DNA of 64,000 nucleotides from JACVRW01 sp963734365 (GCA_963734365.1 CAVTGV010000006.1:186001-250000); one strand, 5' to 3'; counted from the stretch's first letter, positions 8,804-16,893 are shown. Notes: generated by a model not told the origin, from the letters alone. Numbers and translations: made by a program.

Positions 8804-10387
8804 TCACCCCTCCAACCTCCCGGGCAGCCGCTGATGGGCGTCCCGCACGCGGTGCGGCAGGATCGGCCTCCGGGCCGGCCGCCGCCCGGGCTCGGGCCGG
8901 AGCCCGAAGACGGCCACGAGCAGCGCCAGGCCGAACACCACAGCGCTGAGCGCCATGACCCGGCTGAAGCCCGACATGAAGGCTTCGTGGAGCCCGTTCA
9001 GCACGGCGCTCGGGTCACCGGGGACGATTCGCTCGACCTGGCTCCCGAGGTCGCTCGCTCCCAGCGCACGCTTGAGCTCGTCGAGCTGTTGCGGATTGGT
9101 CTGAACGCCCAACGAGCTGAGCTCTCCCGCGATGGCGTCGTCGGACCGCGCGTTGAAGACAGCGCTGGCCAACGCGACACCGAGGGCGGCTCCGAACTTG
9201 TCGAGCGTCGACATCACTCCGGCGGCCTCTCCGGCTCGGTCGATCCCCGCCGCCGAGATCACGGCCGAGTTGAGCGGAGCGGACGCCAATCCCCATCCTG
9301 CGCCCTCGAGGACGTACGCCGGCATCACGTGTGTCAGGTACGAGCTGTCCGGCCCGGCCTGCCAGAGAAGACCCAGGCCGGCGGCGCACAGGATGAGCCC
9401 GACGACGATCGGGGCACGCGCCCCGACGCGGTCCGAGAAGCGCCCCCCGACCGTCGACGTCAGGAGGGTGGCGATCCCCAGCGGGGCGAGCAGCAGGCCC
9501 GACTCCAAGATGGAGAACCCGGCGACCTCCTGCAGGTACAGGGACTGCAGGAAGAACGCGGCGAAGAAGCCGAGCGACGTGAGCAACGTGACCGCGTTTC
9601 CCGCGGCAAACGTGGGTTGCCTGAACAGCCGGAGGTCGAGCATCGGGGTGTCCTGCCGAAGCTCGACGACCACGAGCGTGATGCCCACCGCGGCGGCGGC
9701 CGCGAGCATTGCCAGCGTCCACTGGCCACCCCACTCCTCGCCCTGGGTGAGCGCCAGGATGATCAGCAGCAGGCACGAGCCGAGGAGCCCGGCGCCGGTC
9801 ACGTCGATCGTCCCGCCCGGCGCCGCGCGTGTCGCGGGAGCCACGACGCGCCGCAGGACCAGGATCGCCGCCAGAGCGATGGGTGCGTTGACGAAGAAGA
9901 TCGCCCTCCAGCCCAGCGTCTCGGCGATCACCCCGCCGATCGCCGGACCGAGGGCCGCAGCACCCGCCAGAGCGGAGCCCATGATGCCCAGCGCCCAGCC
10001 GCGGCGTTCGGCTGGAAACGCCGCCGCGACCATGGCCACGGTCGTCGGCTTCATCATCGCGGCCCCGATCCCCTGTACCACGCGGCTCACCAGCAGCAGC
10101 TCGAGGCTCGGCGCAGCGCCACTGGCGAGCGAGGCGAGCGCAAACGTGGCCGCCCCTGCGGTCCACATCCTCTCGCGCCCGAACATGTCCGCGATCCGGC
10201 CTGCGGGGACCATGAGGATCGCGAAGACGGCCGTGTAGCTGGTCACCACCCATTGCACCGAGGTGATCGGGGCGTTGAACTCCGCCTTGATCGAGGGCAA
10301 CGCGACGTTGACCACGGTCGTATCGAGCGTGGTCATCGCCGCCACGCCACACGACGCAGTGAGGACGAGTGCTTGTCGCCGGGTCAT
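8804..10387 (-). CDS. DHA2-family MFS drug exporter
   Basis: 527 residues from ATG 10387 (MTRRQALVLTASCGVAAM). It has about fourteen membrane segments and the DHA2 hallmarks: LDTTVVNVALPSI in TM1 (motif D1), GRIADMFGRERMW (motif A) and GSALAGAAALGPAIGGVI in TM5 (motif C of antiporters). The family exports drugs or dyes with proton exchange at the inner membrane. A periplasm-facing region around ELSSLGVQTNPQQLDELKRALG separates the last helices, as in EmrB/QacA relatives. The start overlaps the stop of the upstream 444-residue gene (ATGA), so the pair forms one operon. A longer in-frame start at 10603 would lie inside that gene and is rejected. Confidence 0.88.
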   Translation of the reverse strand: MTRRQALVLTASCGVAAMTTLDTTVVNVALPSIKAEFNAPITSVQWVVTSYTAVFAILMVPAGRIADMFGRERMWTAGAATFALASLASGAAPSLELLLVSRVVQGIGAAMMKPTTVAMVAAAFPAERRGWALGIMGSALAGAAALGPAIGGVIAETLGWRAIFFVNAPIALAAILVLRRVVAPATRAAPGGTIDVTGAGLLGSCLLLIILALTQGEEWGGQWTLAMLAAAAAVGITLVVVELRQDTPMLDLRLFRQPTFAAGNAVTLLTSLGFFAAFFLQSLYLQEVAGFSILESGLLLAPLGIATLLTSTVGGRFSDRVGARAPIVVGLILCAAGLGLLWQAGPDSSYLTHVMPAYVLEGAGWGLASAPLNSAVISAAGIDRAGEAAGVMSTLDKFGAALGVALASAVFNARSDDAIAGELSSLGVQTNPQQLDELKRALGASDLGSQVERIVPGDPSAVLNGLHEAFMSGFSRVMALSAVVFGLALLVAVFGLRPEPGRRPARRPILPHRVRDAHQRLPGRLEG

Positions 10388-11718
10388 CCCCCGGCGTTCA
10401 CGGGGGTGGTCCAGCGAGCGAAGAATGCGTGCTTGGACTGGGTGGTCGGCGCGAGCTCGCTCCCGAGCGGGCTCTGGAGCAGCTGGTCGACCATCCGGTT
10501 GGTGTCGGCGACGATCGCCGTCTCGTCGAGGACCTCGCCGCTCAGGCTGCCGACCGTCTCCAGCTCGACCTCGCGCAGCCGGTGGCCGGCCGGGTCCTGG
10601 CAATCATCGATCTTGACAAGGTACGCGTGGCCGTTGTCGAGCGCGAACGGCACCTGGATCTGTCGCTTCCTGAAGAGGTTGATCGGCTTCAGCCGGTGCT
10701 CGTCCAGGAACTGCCCCAGTGGGACGTTGCGTCCCTCCCGATCGGTCGAGTGCGAGGCTTCGGTGTCCCGCACCAGCGCGGCGCCGTCGGTGCGGTCCGC
10801 CGCCTTGATCTTGACCGAGAACTTGCCGCCCATCGTTTCCACCACCGTCCATTGACGGGGGTCGACCTCGGACTCGCAGACGTAATATCGGCGCATGCGC
10901 ACGATCTGGTTCGGGTGGGGCAGTAGCGGTCGTGCGGAGGGCAGCGCGTTCACCCAGTCCAGCAGCGCTCGACCGATCTCGTCGGTGTCACGAGCCCCGC
11001 TGACCTCGAGCTTGCCCTCGATCTCGGGGAACGCGGAAGTCCGCGCGACGCTGAGCTCGCCGAGGAGCAGATCCTGGAACACGAGCTCCAGCGAGCGATA
11101 GGGAAGCCGGACGCACAGATCCGCGACCCCGAGTGCCTCCTGCACGGTCTGGACCTCCTCGGGCGCGGGCGTCTTTATCTCGAGTCGCGGGCCGAGATCG
11201 CCGAGGTAGGTCGGCTGCTCGCTGTCGAGCCGGAAGAGGTGACGTTCCAGGTCGAGCGTCACTCGATGATGCTCCGTATCGGCCTCGGAGCGACCCAGCA
11301 GCTTTGCCGCCGAATAGTGCTGGCGGCGCGCGACGCGCAGGCTGTGGGGGCTGTACGTGAGCGAGTCGAACTCGAGGTGTTGCGGCAGTCCTGGAAAGTG
11401 ATCAAGCCCGGCGTGGACCGGCTCGGTGTCGACCTCGTCGCAGATCCCGGCGCTCACCGATGACTTGACCTGCAGCTTGCCCGCCAGCCGGTGGTGGAGG
11501 AAGCCCGAGATGGTGTGCGGAGAGAGGTCGGGAAGGTCCCCGTAAGCCCGTATGCGCATGGGGCGCTCGTCCTCCACCCATTCGCCGTCCCGCGCGTAGA
11601 AGACCGTGATCGTGTCCCGATGCGGACGATCGATCCGGGCGTCCGCGCTCAGGTGCGGCAGTACGCCCGCCAGATCCGACCGAAACAGGTCCCCCCGCCA
11701 CTCTTCCCTTGCGCCCAT
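10384..11718 (-). CDS. unidentified 444-residue protein, possibly CYTH-like, coupled to MFS exporter
   Basis: I do not recognise this gene with certainty. It has no signal peptide or membrane helix. The product is soluble and mixed alpha/beta. Alternating charged strands such as HRVTLDLERHLFRL, PRLEIKTPAPEE, KFSVKIKAADR and AYLVKIDDCQDPAGHRLREVELE resemble the EXEXK-bearing strands of CYTH/triphosphate-tunnel enzymes, perhaps twice in one chain, but I cannot show a full motif. The stop overlaps the start of the MFS exporter, so it probably works with it, as a modifying or sensing partner. ATG 11718 has no clear ribosome site. Confidence 0.5.
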   Translation of the reverse strand: MGAREEWRGDLFRSDLAGVLPHLSADARIDRPHRDTITVFYARDGEWVEDERPMRIRAYGDLPDLSPHTISGFLHHRLAGKLQVKSSVSAGICDEVDTEPVHAGLDHFPGLPQHLEFDSLTYSPHSLRVARRQHYSAAKLLGRSEADTEHHRVTLDLERHLFRLDSEQPTYLGDLGPRLEIKTPAPEEVQTVQEALGVADLCVRLPYRSLELVFQDLLLGELSVARTSAFPEIEGKLEVSGARDTDEIGRALLDWVNALPSARPLLPHPNQIVRMRRYYVCESEVDPRQWTVVETMGGKFSVKIKAADRTDGAALVRDTEASHSTDREGRNVPLGQFLDEHRLKPINLFRKRQIQVPFALDNGHAYLVKIDDCQDPAGHRLREVELETVGSLSGEVLDETAIVADTNRMVDQLLQSPLGSELAPTTQSKHAFFARWTTPVNAGG

Positions 11719-11851
11719 GGATCCGTCCCCGAACCGAGAGATTCCGCTGACGGCTCGGCATGCTACCGGCCGCGCGGCGGACTAGCTTGGGCGAATTGGC
11801 CAGTTGTCGCCCGCGGCCTGGCACACGAACTGCGGATTCGATGAGACGCAC

Positions 11852-11890
11852 GTCCGGTTGGGGACTTGACGTCCGGTTGGCGGACTTGAC
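11852..11890. repeat. tandem duplication of about 20 bases
   Basis: GTCCGGTTGGGGACTTGAC (11852-11870) is followed at once by GTCCGGTTGGCGGACTTGAC (11871-11890). The copies differ by one or two bases. The second copy runs into the open frame of a gene remnant. Confidence 0.8.
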
Positions 11891-12142
11891 TCCCGCTTCT
11901 GGGCGCGCTACCTCAACTACGAGCCGCTGCGCCTCAACCGCTTCAACCTGCGCTTCACCGCCCTGGCCGGTGGTCGGATCGGTCTGGTTCACCTCAAGGG
12001 CCGCTTGGGCAGCAACGGCAGAGGAGCGGCCCGCGCCACGGTCGAGGCCACGGCCACCAGCGACCAGGGCGCGGTCATCGAGCGCTGTGCGGCTCAGTGC
12101 GGATACCCGTGCGCCGCGGCCTCGGCTGAGCGGCGCGCATAG
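11870..12142 (+). pseudogene. C-terminal gene remnant without start codon
   Basis: The frame is open from a TGA at 11867 to TAG 12140 and has no start codon near its beginning. It encodes about 90 residues including DSRFWARYLNYEPLRLNRF and IGLVHLKGRLG followed by ARATVEATATSDQGAVIERC. The alternating hydrophobic pattern looks like the beta-rich C-terminus of a secreted protein, not random sequence. I cannot name the family. It adjoins the tandem duplication and the tRNA fragment, consistent with a deletion or excision junction. Confidence 0.35.
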
Positions 12143-12151
12143 TTGCCACGA

Positions 12152-12200
12152 GTAGCGGGGGCGGGGTTCAAACCCGCGACCTTCGGGTTATGAGCCGCTG
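12152..12200 (-). pseudogene. 3' half of an initiator tRNA (fMet, CAT), degraded
   Basis: Read on the minus strand the segment gives the anticodon loop CTCATAA with the 3' stem CCCGAAGGTC, then a five-base-pair T stem GCGGG/CCCGC around TTTGAAC, then an acceptor-like CCCCGCTA. This is the 3' half of a bacterial initiator tRNA. The 5' half is absent: upstream sequence shows no D arm or 5' acceptor strand. T-loop C56 is T, and the anticodon stem is mismatched, so it is not functional. Integrases commonly recombine within tRNA 3' ends, so this may be an attachment-site relic bordering the gene block that follows. Confidence 0.6.
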
Positions 12201-12236
12201 GGAACCGTGGCGGCTCGGATCAGTTTGGACGGTCGC

Positions 12237-12794
12237 TCATCGCTTCGGCACCAGGATCTGCGCGAGGGCTCCGCTCTGGAAGCGTTCCTCTTCGACGACG
12301 TCCAGCTTCAGGTGCTCTCCCAGCTCGGCGAATGGGCTGTGGCCCGCGCCGATCGCAATCGGGACCGTCGTCAGCTGGTATTCGTCGATGAGGCCCAGGC
12401 GGGTCAGCGACTTGGCGAAGTCGGGGCCGCCGTGGACCAGGATCGTCCCTTCGTCGTCCCGAGCCTTCAGGTCCGCGATCTCCGCGCCCAGGTCCCCGCC
12501 GAAGATCTCGGCCGGTCCCCATTCCGCCTTCTCCAGGGTGTGGGAGAAGACAGCCTTCGGCTTCTCGTTCATCGCGGTTGCGATCGGCCCGTCGGACGCG
12601 GCCCAGTGCGGGCCCATGATCTCGTAGCTGCGGCGGCCCATCGCGTGGACGCCGGCCTCCTCGAGCGCGCGGAGGCTCCACTCACCCGAGTCGTCGCCGA
12701 ACCACTCGAACATCCATTCATGGGTCCCGTCGGGGCTGGTGGCAAAACCGTCGAGGGACATGACCATTTTGAGAACTACTTTTCTATCGCTCAT
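12237..12794 (-). CDS. dihydrofolate-reductase-like (RibD C-terminal domain) protein
   Basis: 185 residues. MVMSLDGFATSPDG near the N-terminus is the characteristic opening of the RibD_C/DHFR-like family (strand A and the substrate loop); GRRSYEIMGPHW matches the conserved GRxTYE region and ILVHGGPDFAKSLTRLGLIDEYQL matches the nucleotide-binding glycine segment and following helix. The family uses NADPH; physiological substrates of these stand-alone paralogues are mostly unknown. It diverges from a second DHFR-like gene with 119 bases between their starts. Confidence 0.82.
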   Translation of the reverse strand: MSDRKVVLKMVMSLDGFATSPDGTHEWMFEWFGDDSGEWSLRALEEAGVHAMGRRSYEIMGPHWAASDGPIATAMNEKPKAVFSHTLEKAEWGPAEIFGGDLGAEIADLKARDDEGTILVHGGPDFAKSLTRLGLIDEYQLTTVPIAIGAGHSPFAELGEHLKLDVVEEERFQSGALAQILVPKR

Positions 12795-12861
12795 GTCGGT
12801 AGAGACCTACCCCTCGCGTGAATTCATCGCCCATTGTCGGATCGGGGCGGTGCTGATCGTA
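12794..12861 (+). promoter_or_regulatory. candidate ECF42-type promoters upstream of first module
   Basis: TGTCGG at 12794-12799 is followed after 17 bases by CGTG (12817), and TGTCGG at 12835-12840 is followed after 17 bases by CGTA (12858). They resemble the TGTCGA and CG-containing -35/-10 pair I recall being reported for ECF42 sigma factors in Streptomyces. The second copy is 52 bases upstream of the DHFR-like gene that leads the module. Confidence 0.4.
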
Positions 12862-12913
12862 GTGGGGGTGAGGCAGCCCACAAGGGGCGGCGCCAAGGGA
12901 AAGGAATCGCGAT

Positions 12914-13543
12914 ATGAAGCTGACGACCATGACTCAGGTCACCATCGATGGAGTGATGCAGGGAAACGGCGGCGCGACGGAGGAGGAGCGCCGCAACGGA
13001 TTCGAGCGCGGCGGATGGGCCCTGGGGCGAGGCGACGCCGACACCCACGCGCTCATCAACCAGACCTACGAGCGCGCCGACGCCTTCCTGCTCGGCCGGC
13101 GGACCTACGAGATCTACGCCGACACGTGGGGCACCTTGACGGAGCAGGACGTCCCTGGCTGGGAGCCCACCATGCGGGCGCTCAACACCCAGCCCCGGTA
13201 CGTGGCATCGACCACGCTCACCGATCCGGCCTGGTCGGGCACCACCGTCCTGCGTGGCGACCTCGCGGCGGCCATCGCGGAGCTCAAGGCCAAGCCGGGG
13301 GGTGAGCTGCAGGTGCACGGCAGTGGCGTTCTCACTCGGTGGCTGCTGGAGCACGATCTGGTCGACGAGATGACTCTGGTTGTCGTTCCGGTGATTCTCG
13401 GCCAGGGCGCGCGCCTGTTCGCGGAGACCGGCCCGGATCTGGTGCTCGATCTGGTCGAGTCGCGCGTCGACACGAAGGGCGTGACGATCCAGACCTTCCG
13501 GCCGGCCGGCCCGCCGCAGTACCCGCCGACCCAAGCGTCCTGA
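12914..13543 (+). CDS. dihydrofolate-reductase-like (RibD C-terminal domain) protein, first gene of ECF42 module
   Basis: 209 residues of the same broad family as its divergent neighbour. TQVTIDGVMQG is the N-terminal strand and loop, LGRRTYEIYADTW the conserved GRxTYE region, and LQVHGSGVLTRWLLEHDLVDEMTL the glycine segment that binds NADPH. Start ATG 12914 follows GGGAAAGGAA. The stop TGA overlaps the ATG of the DGPF gene (TGATG), placing it in one transcript with the DGPF and sigma genes. The family is often found in such modules, which supports a role in whatever response the sigma factor controls. Confidence 0.83.
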   Translation: MKLTTMTQVTIDGVMQGNGGATEEERRNGFERGGWALGRGDADTHALINQTYERADAFLLGRRTYEIYADTWGTLTEQDVPGWEPTMRALNTQPRYVASTTLTDPAWSGTTVLRGDLAAAIAELKAKPGGELQVHGSGVLTRWLLEHDLVDEMTLVVVPVILGQGARLFAETGPDLVLDLVESRVDTKGVTIQTFRPAGPPQYPPTQAS

Positions 13544-13866
13544 TGCAGTACCTGATTTCCGTGATCCACGACCAGGCCGGCTTCTCCACCCCGGACGAGG
13601 ACGCTGCGATCGACGTGTTCAATGACCGGCTCCAGGCCGAGGGCCACTGGGTCTTCGCCGGCGGCCTCGCCTCGCCCAACACGGCCACCGTCATCGACAA
13701 CCGTGGTGGGGAGGCGATGGTCACCGACGGGCCCTTTCTGGAGTCCAAGGAGTACCTCGGCGGCTTCTGGGTCATCGAGGCCCCCGACCTCGACGTGGCG
13801 CTCAAGCTCGCCGCCGAGGGGTCGAAGCAGTGCAACCGCAGGGTTGAGGTGCGGCCGTTCGCGTGA
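13543..13866 (+). CDS. DGPF/YCII-domain protein
   Basis: 107 residues of the YCII-related fold. It carries the eponymous TDGPF motif (AMVTDGPFLESKEYLGGFWV) and the C-terminal strand with CNRRVEVRPF. YCII-like proteins are small alpha/beta dimers, some with a His-Asp pair; no reaction is known for the DGPF group. Both ends overlap neighbours: the ATG overlaps the stop of the DHFR-like gene, and GTGA at 13863 is shared with the sigma-factor start. DGPF genes are the standard partners and targets of ECF42 sigma factors. Confidence 0.88.
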   Translation: MQYLISVIHDQAGFSTPDEDAAIDVFNDRLQAEGHWVFAGGLASPNTATVIDNRGGEAMVTDGPFLESKEYLGGFWVIEAPDLDVALKLAAEGSKQCNRRVEVRPFA

Positions 13867-15104
13867 ACAGGGTCGACGTCCGCGAGGCGGTCACCCGGGC
13901 CCACCACGAGGAGTGGGCCCGGGTGGTCGCCGCCCTGACCAGGCGCTTCGGTGACCTCGACATCGCCGAGGAGGCGGCGGCCGAGGCATTCGCGACCGCC
14001 GTCGAGCGGTGGCCGGCCGACGGCGTGCCCCCCAATCCCGGCGCCTGGCTGACCACCACCGCCAACCACAAGGCCATCGACCGGATCCGGCGCGAGAACA
14101 AGCGCGACGACAAGCACAAGAAGGCTCAGATGGTGTACGACGACGATCCGCCCGAGCCTCTCGGCGCCATCGACGACGACCGGCTCCGGCTGATCTTCAC
14201 CTGCTGTCACCCGGCGCTGGCGATGGAAGCCCGCCTGGCACTGACGCTGCGCATGGTCGGCGGCCTGACCATGCCCGAGATCGCCCGTGCCTTCCTGGTG
14301 ACCGAGAGTGCCATGGGGCAACGGATCACCCGCGCGAAGGCCAAGATCAAGGCGGCTCGCATCCCCTATCGCGTGCCGTCCGCCGAGGATCTCCCGGCAC
14401 GCGTCTCCGGCGTACTCGCCGTCCTCTATCTCGTCTTCAACGAGGGCTACCTCGCCACCGGCCCCGACACCGATCCCCTACGTCACGACCTGACCGCCGA
14501 GGCGATCCGGCTCACCCGCCTGATCCGTGACCTCCTGCCGGACGACGGTGAGGCAGCCGGGCTGCTGGCGCTGATGCTCCTCATCGAGGCCCGCCGCCCC
14601 GCCCGGGTCTCGGCCGGCGGCGAGCTGGTTGCCCTCGAAGAGCAGGACCGTTCGGCCTGGGACGCGGCGCTGATTGCCGAGGGCCACCGGCTGGTGCGCG
14701 AGCGGCTCGCCGCTGCCGCCGCCGGGGTGGCTCCGGGTCGCTACCAGATCCTCGCCGCGATCAACGCCGTGCACACCTCCGCCCGCGACATGCGCGACAC
14801 CGACTGGTCGCAGGTCCTCGCCCTCTACGACCAGCTCGTCCGCCTCGACCCCTCGCCGATCATCGCCCTCAACCGGGCCATCGCGGTCGCCGAGCTCGAC
14901 GGCCCGCAGGTGGCACTGGCGGCCGTCGACCGTCTTGAGCACAGCTTGGCCGGCTATCACGCCTACCACGCCACCCGCGCCGACCTGCTGCGCCGGCTGG
15001 GCCGCGGCGAGGAGTCGCGCGCGGCCTACGACAAAGCCATCGACCTCGCTGGCAACACCGCCGAGACCGCCTACCTGACCCGCCGCCGCGACCAGCTGCG
15101 GTAG
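13863..15104 (+). CDS. ECF42-type RNA polymerase sigma factor with long C-terminal extension
   Basis: 413 residues. Region sigma2 spans about residues 10-85 (DLDIAEEAAAEAFATAVERW, GAWLTTTANHKAIDRIRREN). Region sigma4 spans about 115-170 (LRLIFTCCHPALAMEARLAL, GGLTMPEIARAFLVTESAMG), including the FTCCHPAL motif typical of this class. The remaining ~230 residues form the DUF6596/TPR-like extension with VLYLVFNEGYLATGP and LARDHYHATRADLLRRLGR-like repeats. ECF42 sigma factors have no anti-sigma gene; the extension is thought to control activity. Start is GTG 13863 overlapping the DGPF stop. Confidence 0.9.
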   Translation: MNRVDVREAVTRAHHEEWARVVAALTRRFGDLDIAEEAAAEAFATAVERWPADGVPPNPGAWLTTTANHKAIDRIRRENKRDDKHKKAQMVYDDDPPEPLGAIDDDRLRLIFTCCHPALAMEARLALTLRMVGGLTMPEIARAFLVTESAMGQRITRAKAKIKAARIPYRVPSAEDLPARVSGVLAVLYLVFNEGYLATGPDTDPLRHDLTAEAIRLTRLIRDLLPDDGEAAGLLALMLLIEARRPARVSAGGELVALEEQDRSAWDAALIAEGHRLVRERLAAAAAGVAPGRYQILAAINAVHTSARDMRDTDWSQVLALYDQLVRLDPSPIIALNRAIAVAELDGPQVALAAVDRLEHSLAGYHAYHATRADLLRRLGRGEESRAAYDKAIDLAGNTAETAYLTRRRDQLR

Positions 15105-15225
15105 CGCCCGACGGATCCGATCGAAACCCCGCGCGCAGCGGCGGCCGACCGCGGCCGACCGCAACGTAAACAACTGGCGACGGCGTGTCCGGGACGGCTG
15201 CCGGGAGAAAGCGGAGATGGAGCGA

Positions 15226-15298
15226 TGGCGAGGGCCGGAATCGAACCGGCGACACCACGATTTTCAGTCGTGTGCTCTACCAACTGAGCTACCTCGCC
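15226..15298 (-). tRNA. tRNA-Phe (GAA)
   Basis: On the minus strand the 73 bases start GGCGAGGTAGCTCAGTTGG and fold as a full cloverleaf: acceptor GGCGAGG/CCTCGCC with discriminator A; D arm with AGCTCAGTTGGTAGAGC; anticodon stem CGACT/AATCG-side pairing around CTGAAAA, anticodon GAA; T arm GCCGG-TTCGATT-CCGGC. The 3' CCA is not encoded. It lies between the first ECF42 module and an MFS gene. Confidence 0.97.
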
Positions 15299-15345
15299 GA
15301 AGCAGCGCGACGATGGTAGCGGCCGTCCGTTCTCAGCAGGCCGCC

Positions 15346-16806
15346 TCAGGCCGGGACCGGCGCGGCCTCGCCGCGACGCGCCGCCTCGGCATGCTCGCGG
15401 CTGTCCTTCGACGAGATCAGCACGGCCGCCAGCACGGCGCCCAGCAGCGCCATTCCCGCTCCCACGAGGAACGCGCTCTGGAAGCCCTCCGTGAGAGCGA
15501 TCGCCGGGTTGCGCTCGCCGGAGGCGAACACGTCGTCGGTCCGGCTGGTGGCCACGGTGGCCAGCAACGCAAGGCCCAGCGCGCCGCCGACCTGCTGCGA
15601 GGTGTTGATCAGCCCCGACGCCAGGCCGGCCTCGTCGGGCTTGGTCGCGGTGACCGCGGCGATCGTGACGGGCACGAAGGCCAGCCCGAGGCCGATGGCC
15701 GCGAGCATCGACGGGAACAGGACGTCGCCCACATAGGTGCCGCCGGGAGCGCTCACCTGACCGAACCAGACCAGTCCGGCGGTGATGAAGAGCATTCCCG
15801 CGATGAGGGTCGGCTTGAACCCCACCCGCGTGACGAGCTGGGATGCGACCCCCGCCGACACGATGATGAGCGTGGCCAGCGGCAGGTAGGCGAGCCCGGC
15901 CTTGAGCGGTTCGTAGTCCAGCACCTGCTGCATGTACAGCGAGATGAAGAAGAACATGGAGAACAGCGACATGCCGAGCAGCAGGCCGACCACGTTGGCT
16001 CCCCGCAGCGTGCGCAGCCGGAAGATGGAGAACGGCATGAGCGGGTGACGCTGACGTGACTCGATGAACAGGAACAGGCCGAGCAGGAAGATGGCGATTG
16101 CGCCCAGCCCCAGGGTCTGGGTCGAGCCCCAGCCCGCGTCGTTGGCGTCCACCAGCGTGTAGACGAGCAGTGCCAGGCCGGCGGTGACGGAGACTGCGCC
16201 GGCGACATCGAACGACGCCCGCGACTCGTCGCGGCTGTCCTCGAGCAGCCGCGGAGCGATCAGCGCGGCGGCGATGCCGATCGGCGTGTTCACGAACAGC
16301 ACCCACTCCCAGCCGAGCGACTCGGTGAGGATTCCGCCGAGCAGCACGCCGGCCGCTCCGCCCGATCCGGCCACCGCGCCCCAGACACCTAGCGCCTTGT
16401 TGCGCTCCGCGCCCTCGGCGAACGTGGTGGTCACGAGCGCCAGTGCGGCGGGGGAGATGAGGGCGGCGCCGAGACCCTGCACGGCGCGCGCGACGATCAG
16501 CCAGATATCGCTCTGAGCAAGGCCGCCGGCGAGGGACGCGAAGGCGAACAGCCACATTCCCCAGATGAACATCCGGCGCCTGCCGAGCAGGTCGGCCAGC
16601 CGCCCGCCGAGCAGCAGGAAGCCGCCGAAGAAGAGCGTGTAGGAGTTGATGACCCAGGAGAGGTCACCCTGGGCGAAGTTGAGATCGCGGCCGATCGAGG
16701 GAAGGGCCACGTTGACGATCGAGGCATCGAGTACGACGACGAACTGCGCGGTCGCGAGCAGGGCGAGAGCGAGGTTCTTCGCGCGGGCTGTGTCGGTGGG
16801 GCTCAA
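15346..16806 (-). CDS. DHA2-family MFS exporter controlled by adjacent TetR
   Basis: 486 residues, about fourteen membrane helices. It shows LDASIVNVALPSIGRDL (motif D1), GGRLADLLGRRRMF (motif A) and GAVAGSGGAAGVLLGGIL (motif C), so it is a proton-driven drug-type exporter. I choose TTG 16806 because GAGGAG lies 6 bases upstream; no ATG or GTG keeps the N-terminal helix intact. It diverges from a TetR gene, and the intergenic region holds two copies of an ACGGAA-N6-TTCCGT palindrome. The natural substrate is unknown. Confidence 0.88.
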   Translation of the reverse strand: MSPTDTARAKNLALALLATAQFVVVLDASIVNVALPSIGRDLNFAQGDLSWVINSYTLFFGGFLLLGGRLADLLGRRRMFIWGMWLFAFASLAGGLAQSDIWLIVARAVQGLGAALISPAALALVTTTFAEGAERNKALGVWGAVAGSGGAAGVLLGGILTESLGWEWVLFVNTPIGIAAALIAPRLLEDSRDESRASFDVAGAVSVTAGLALLVYTLVDANDAGWGSTQTLGLGAIAIFLLGLFLFIESRQRHPLMPFSIFRLRTLRGANVVGLLLGMSLFSMFFFISLYMQQVLDYEPLKAGLAYLPLATLIIVSAGVASQLVTRVGFKPTLIAGMLFITAGLVWFGQVSAPGGTYVGDVLFPSMLAAIGLGLAFVPVTIAAVTATKPDEAGLASGLINTSQQVGGALGLALLATVATSRTDDVFASGERNPAIALTEGFQSAFLVGAGMALLGAVLAAVLISSKDSREHAEAARRGEAAPVPA

Positions 16807-16822
16807 GTGATTCTCCTCACAA

Positions 16823-16870
16823 ACGGAAATGGAGTTCCGGTTCCGGTACGATACGGAATTGAGGTTCCGT
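16823..16870. promoter_or_regulatory. two TetR operator copies between MFS and TetR genes
   Basis: ACGGAA-N6-TTCCGG at 16823-16840 and ACGGAA-N6-TTCCGT at 16853-16870 are two palindromes centred 30 bases (about three helical turns) apart. They lie in the 93-base gap between divergent starts, and the second ends 18 bases before the -10-like TAGGAT of the TetR gene (16888-16893). This is the usual layout for a TetR repressor controlling itself and its exporter. Confidence 0.75.
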
Positions 16871-16887
16871 TTGTCAACCCGCGGAGT

Positions 16888-16893
16888 TAGGAT
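16888..16893 (+). promoter_or_regulatory. -10-like TAGGAT, leaderless start of TetR gene
   Basis: TAGGAT lies exactly 6 bases before ATG 16900, and CTG follows as at 7115 and 31688. There is no Shine-Dalgarno sequence, so leaderless transcription is likely. Confidence 0.45.

Larger units (their letters stand above)
11719..12236. other. intergenic decay region without an intact gene
   Basis: This 518-base stretch holds no convincing intact gene. It contains a 19/20-base tandem duplication (11852-11890), an open frame without a start codon (11870-12142) and the 3' half of an initiator tRNA (12152-12200). The remainder shows no recognisable element. Confidence 0.6.

Noticed and set aside
8834..10855. 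Long plus-strand open frame opposite the MFS exporter
   Set aside because: It is antisense to a clear DHA2 exporter and to the next gene; its composition is Arg/Glu/His-rich with no domain. It is a shadow of high GC content.
12149..12236. Complete tRNA-Met gene
   Set aside because: The 5' half (acceptor and D arm) is absent and the T loop is altered, so only a fragment is reported.
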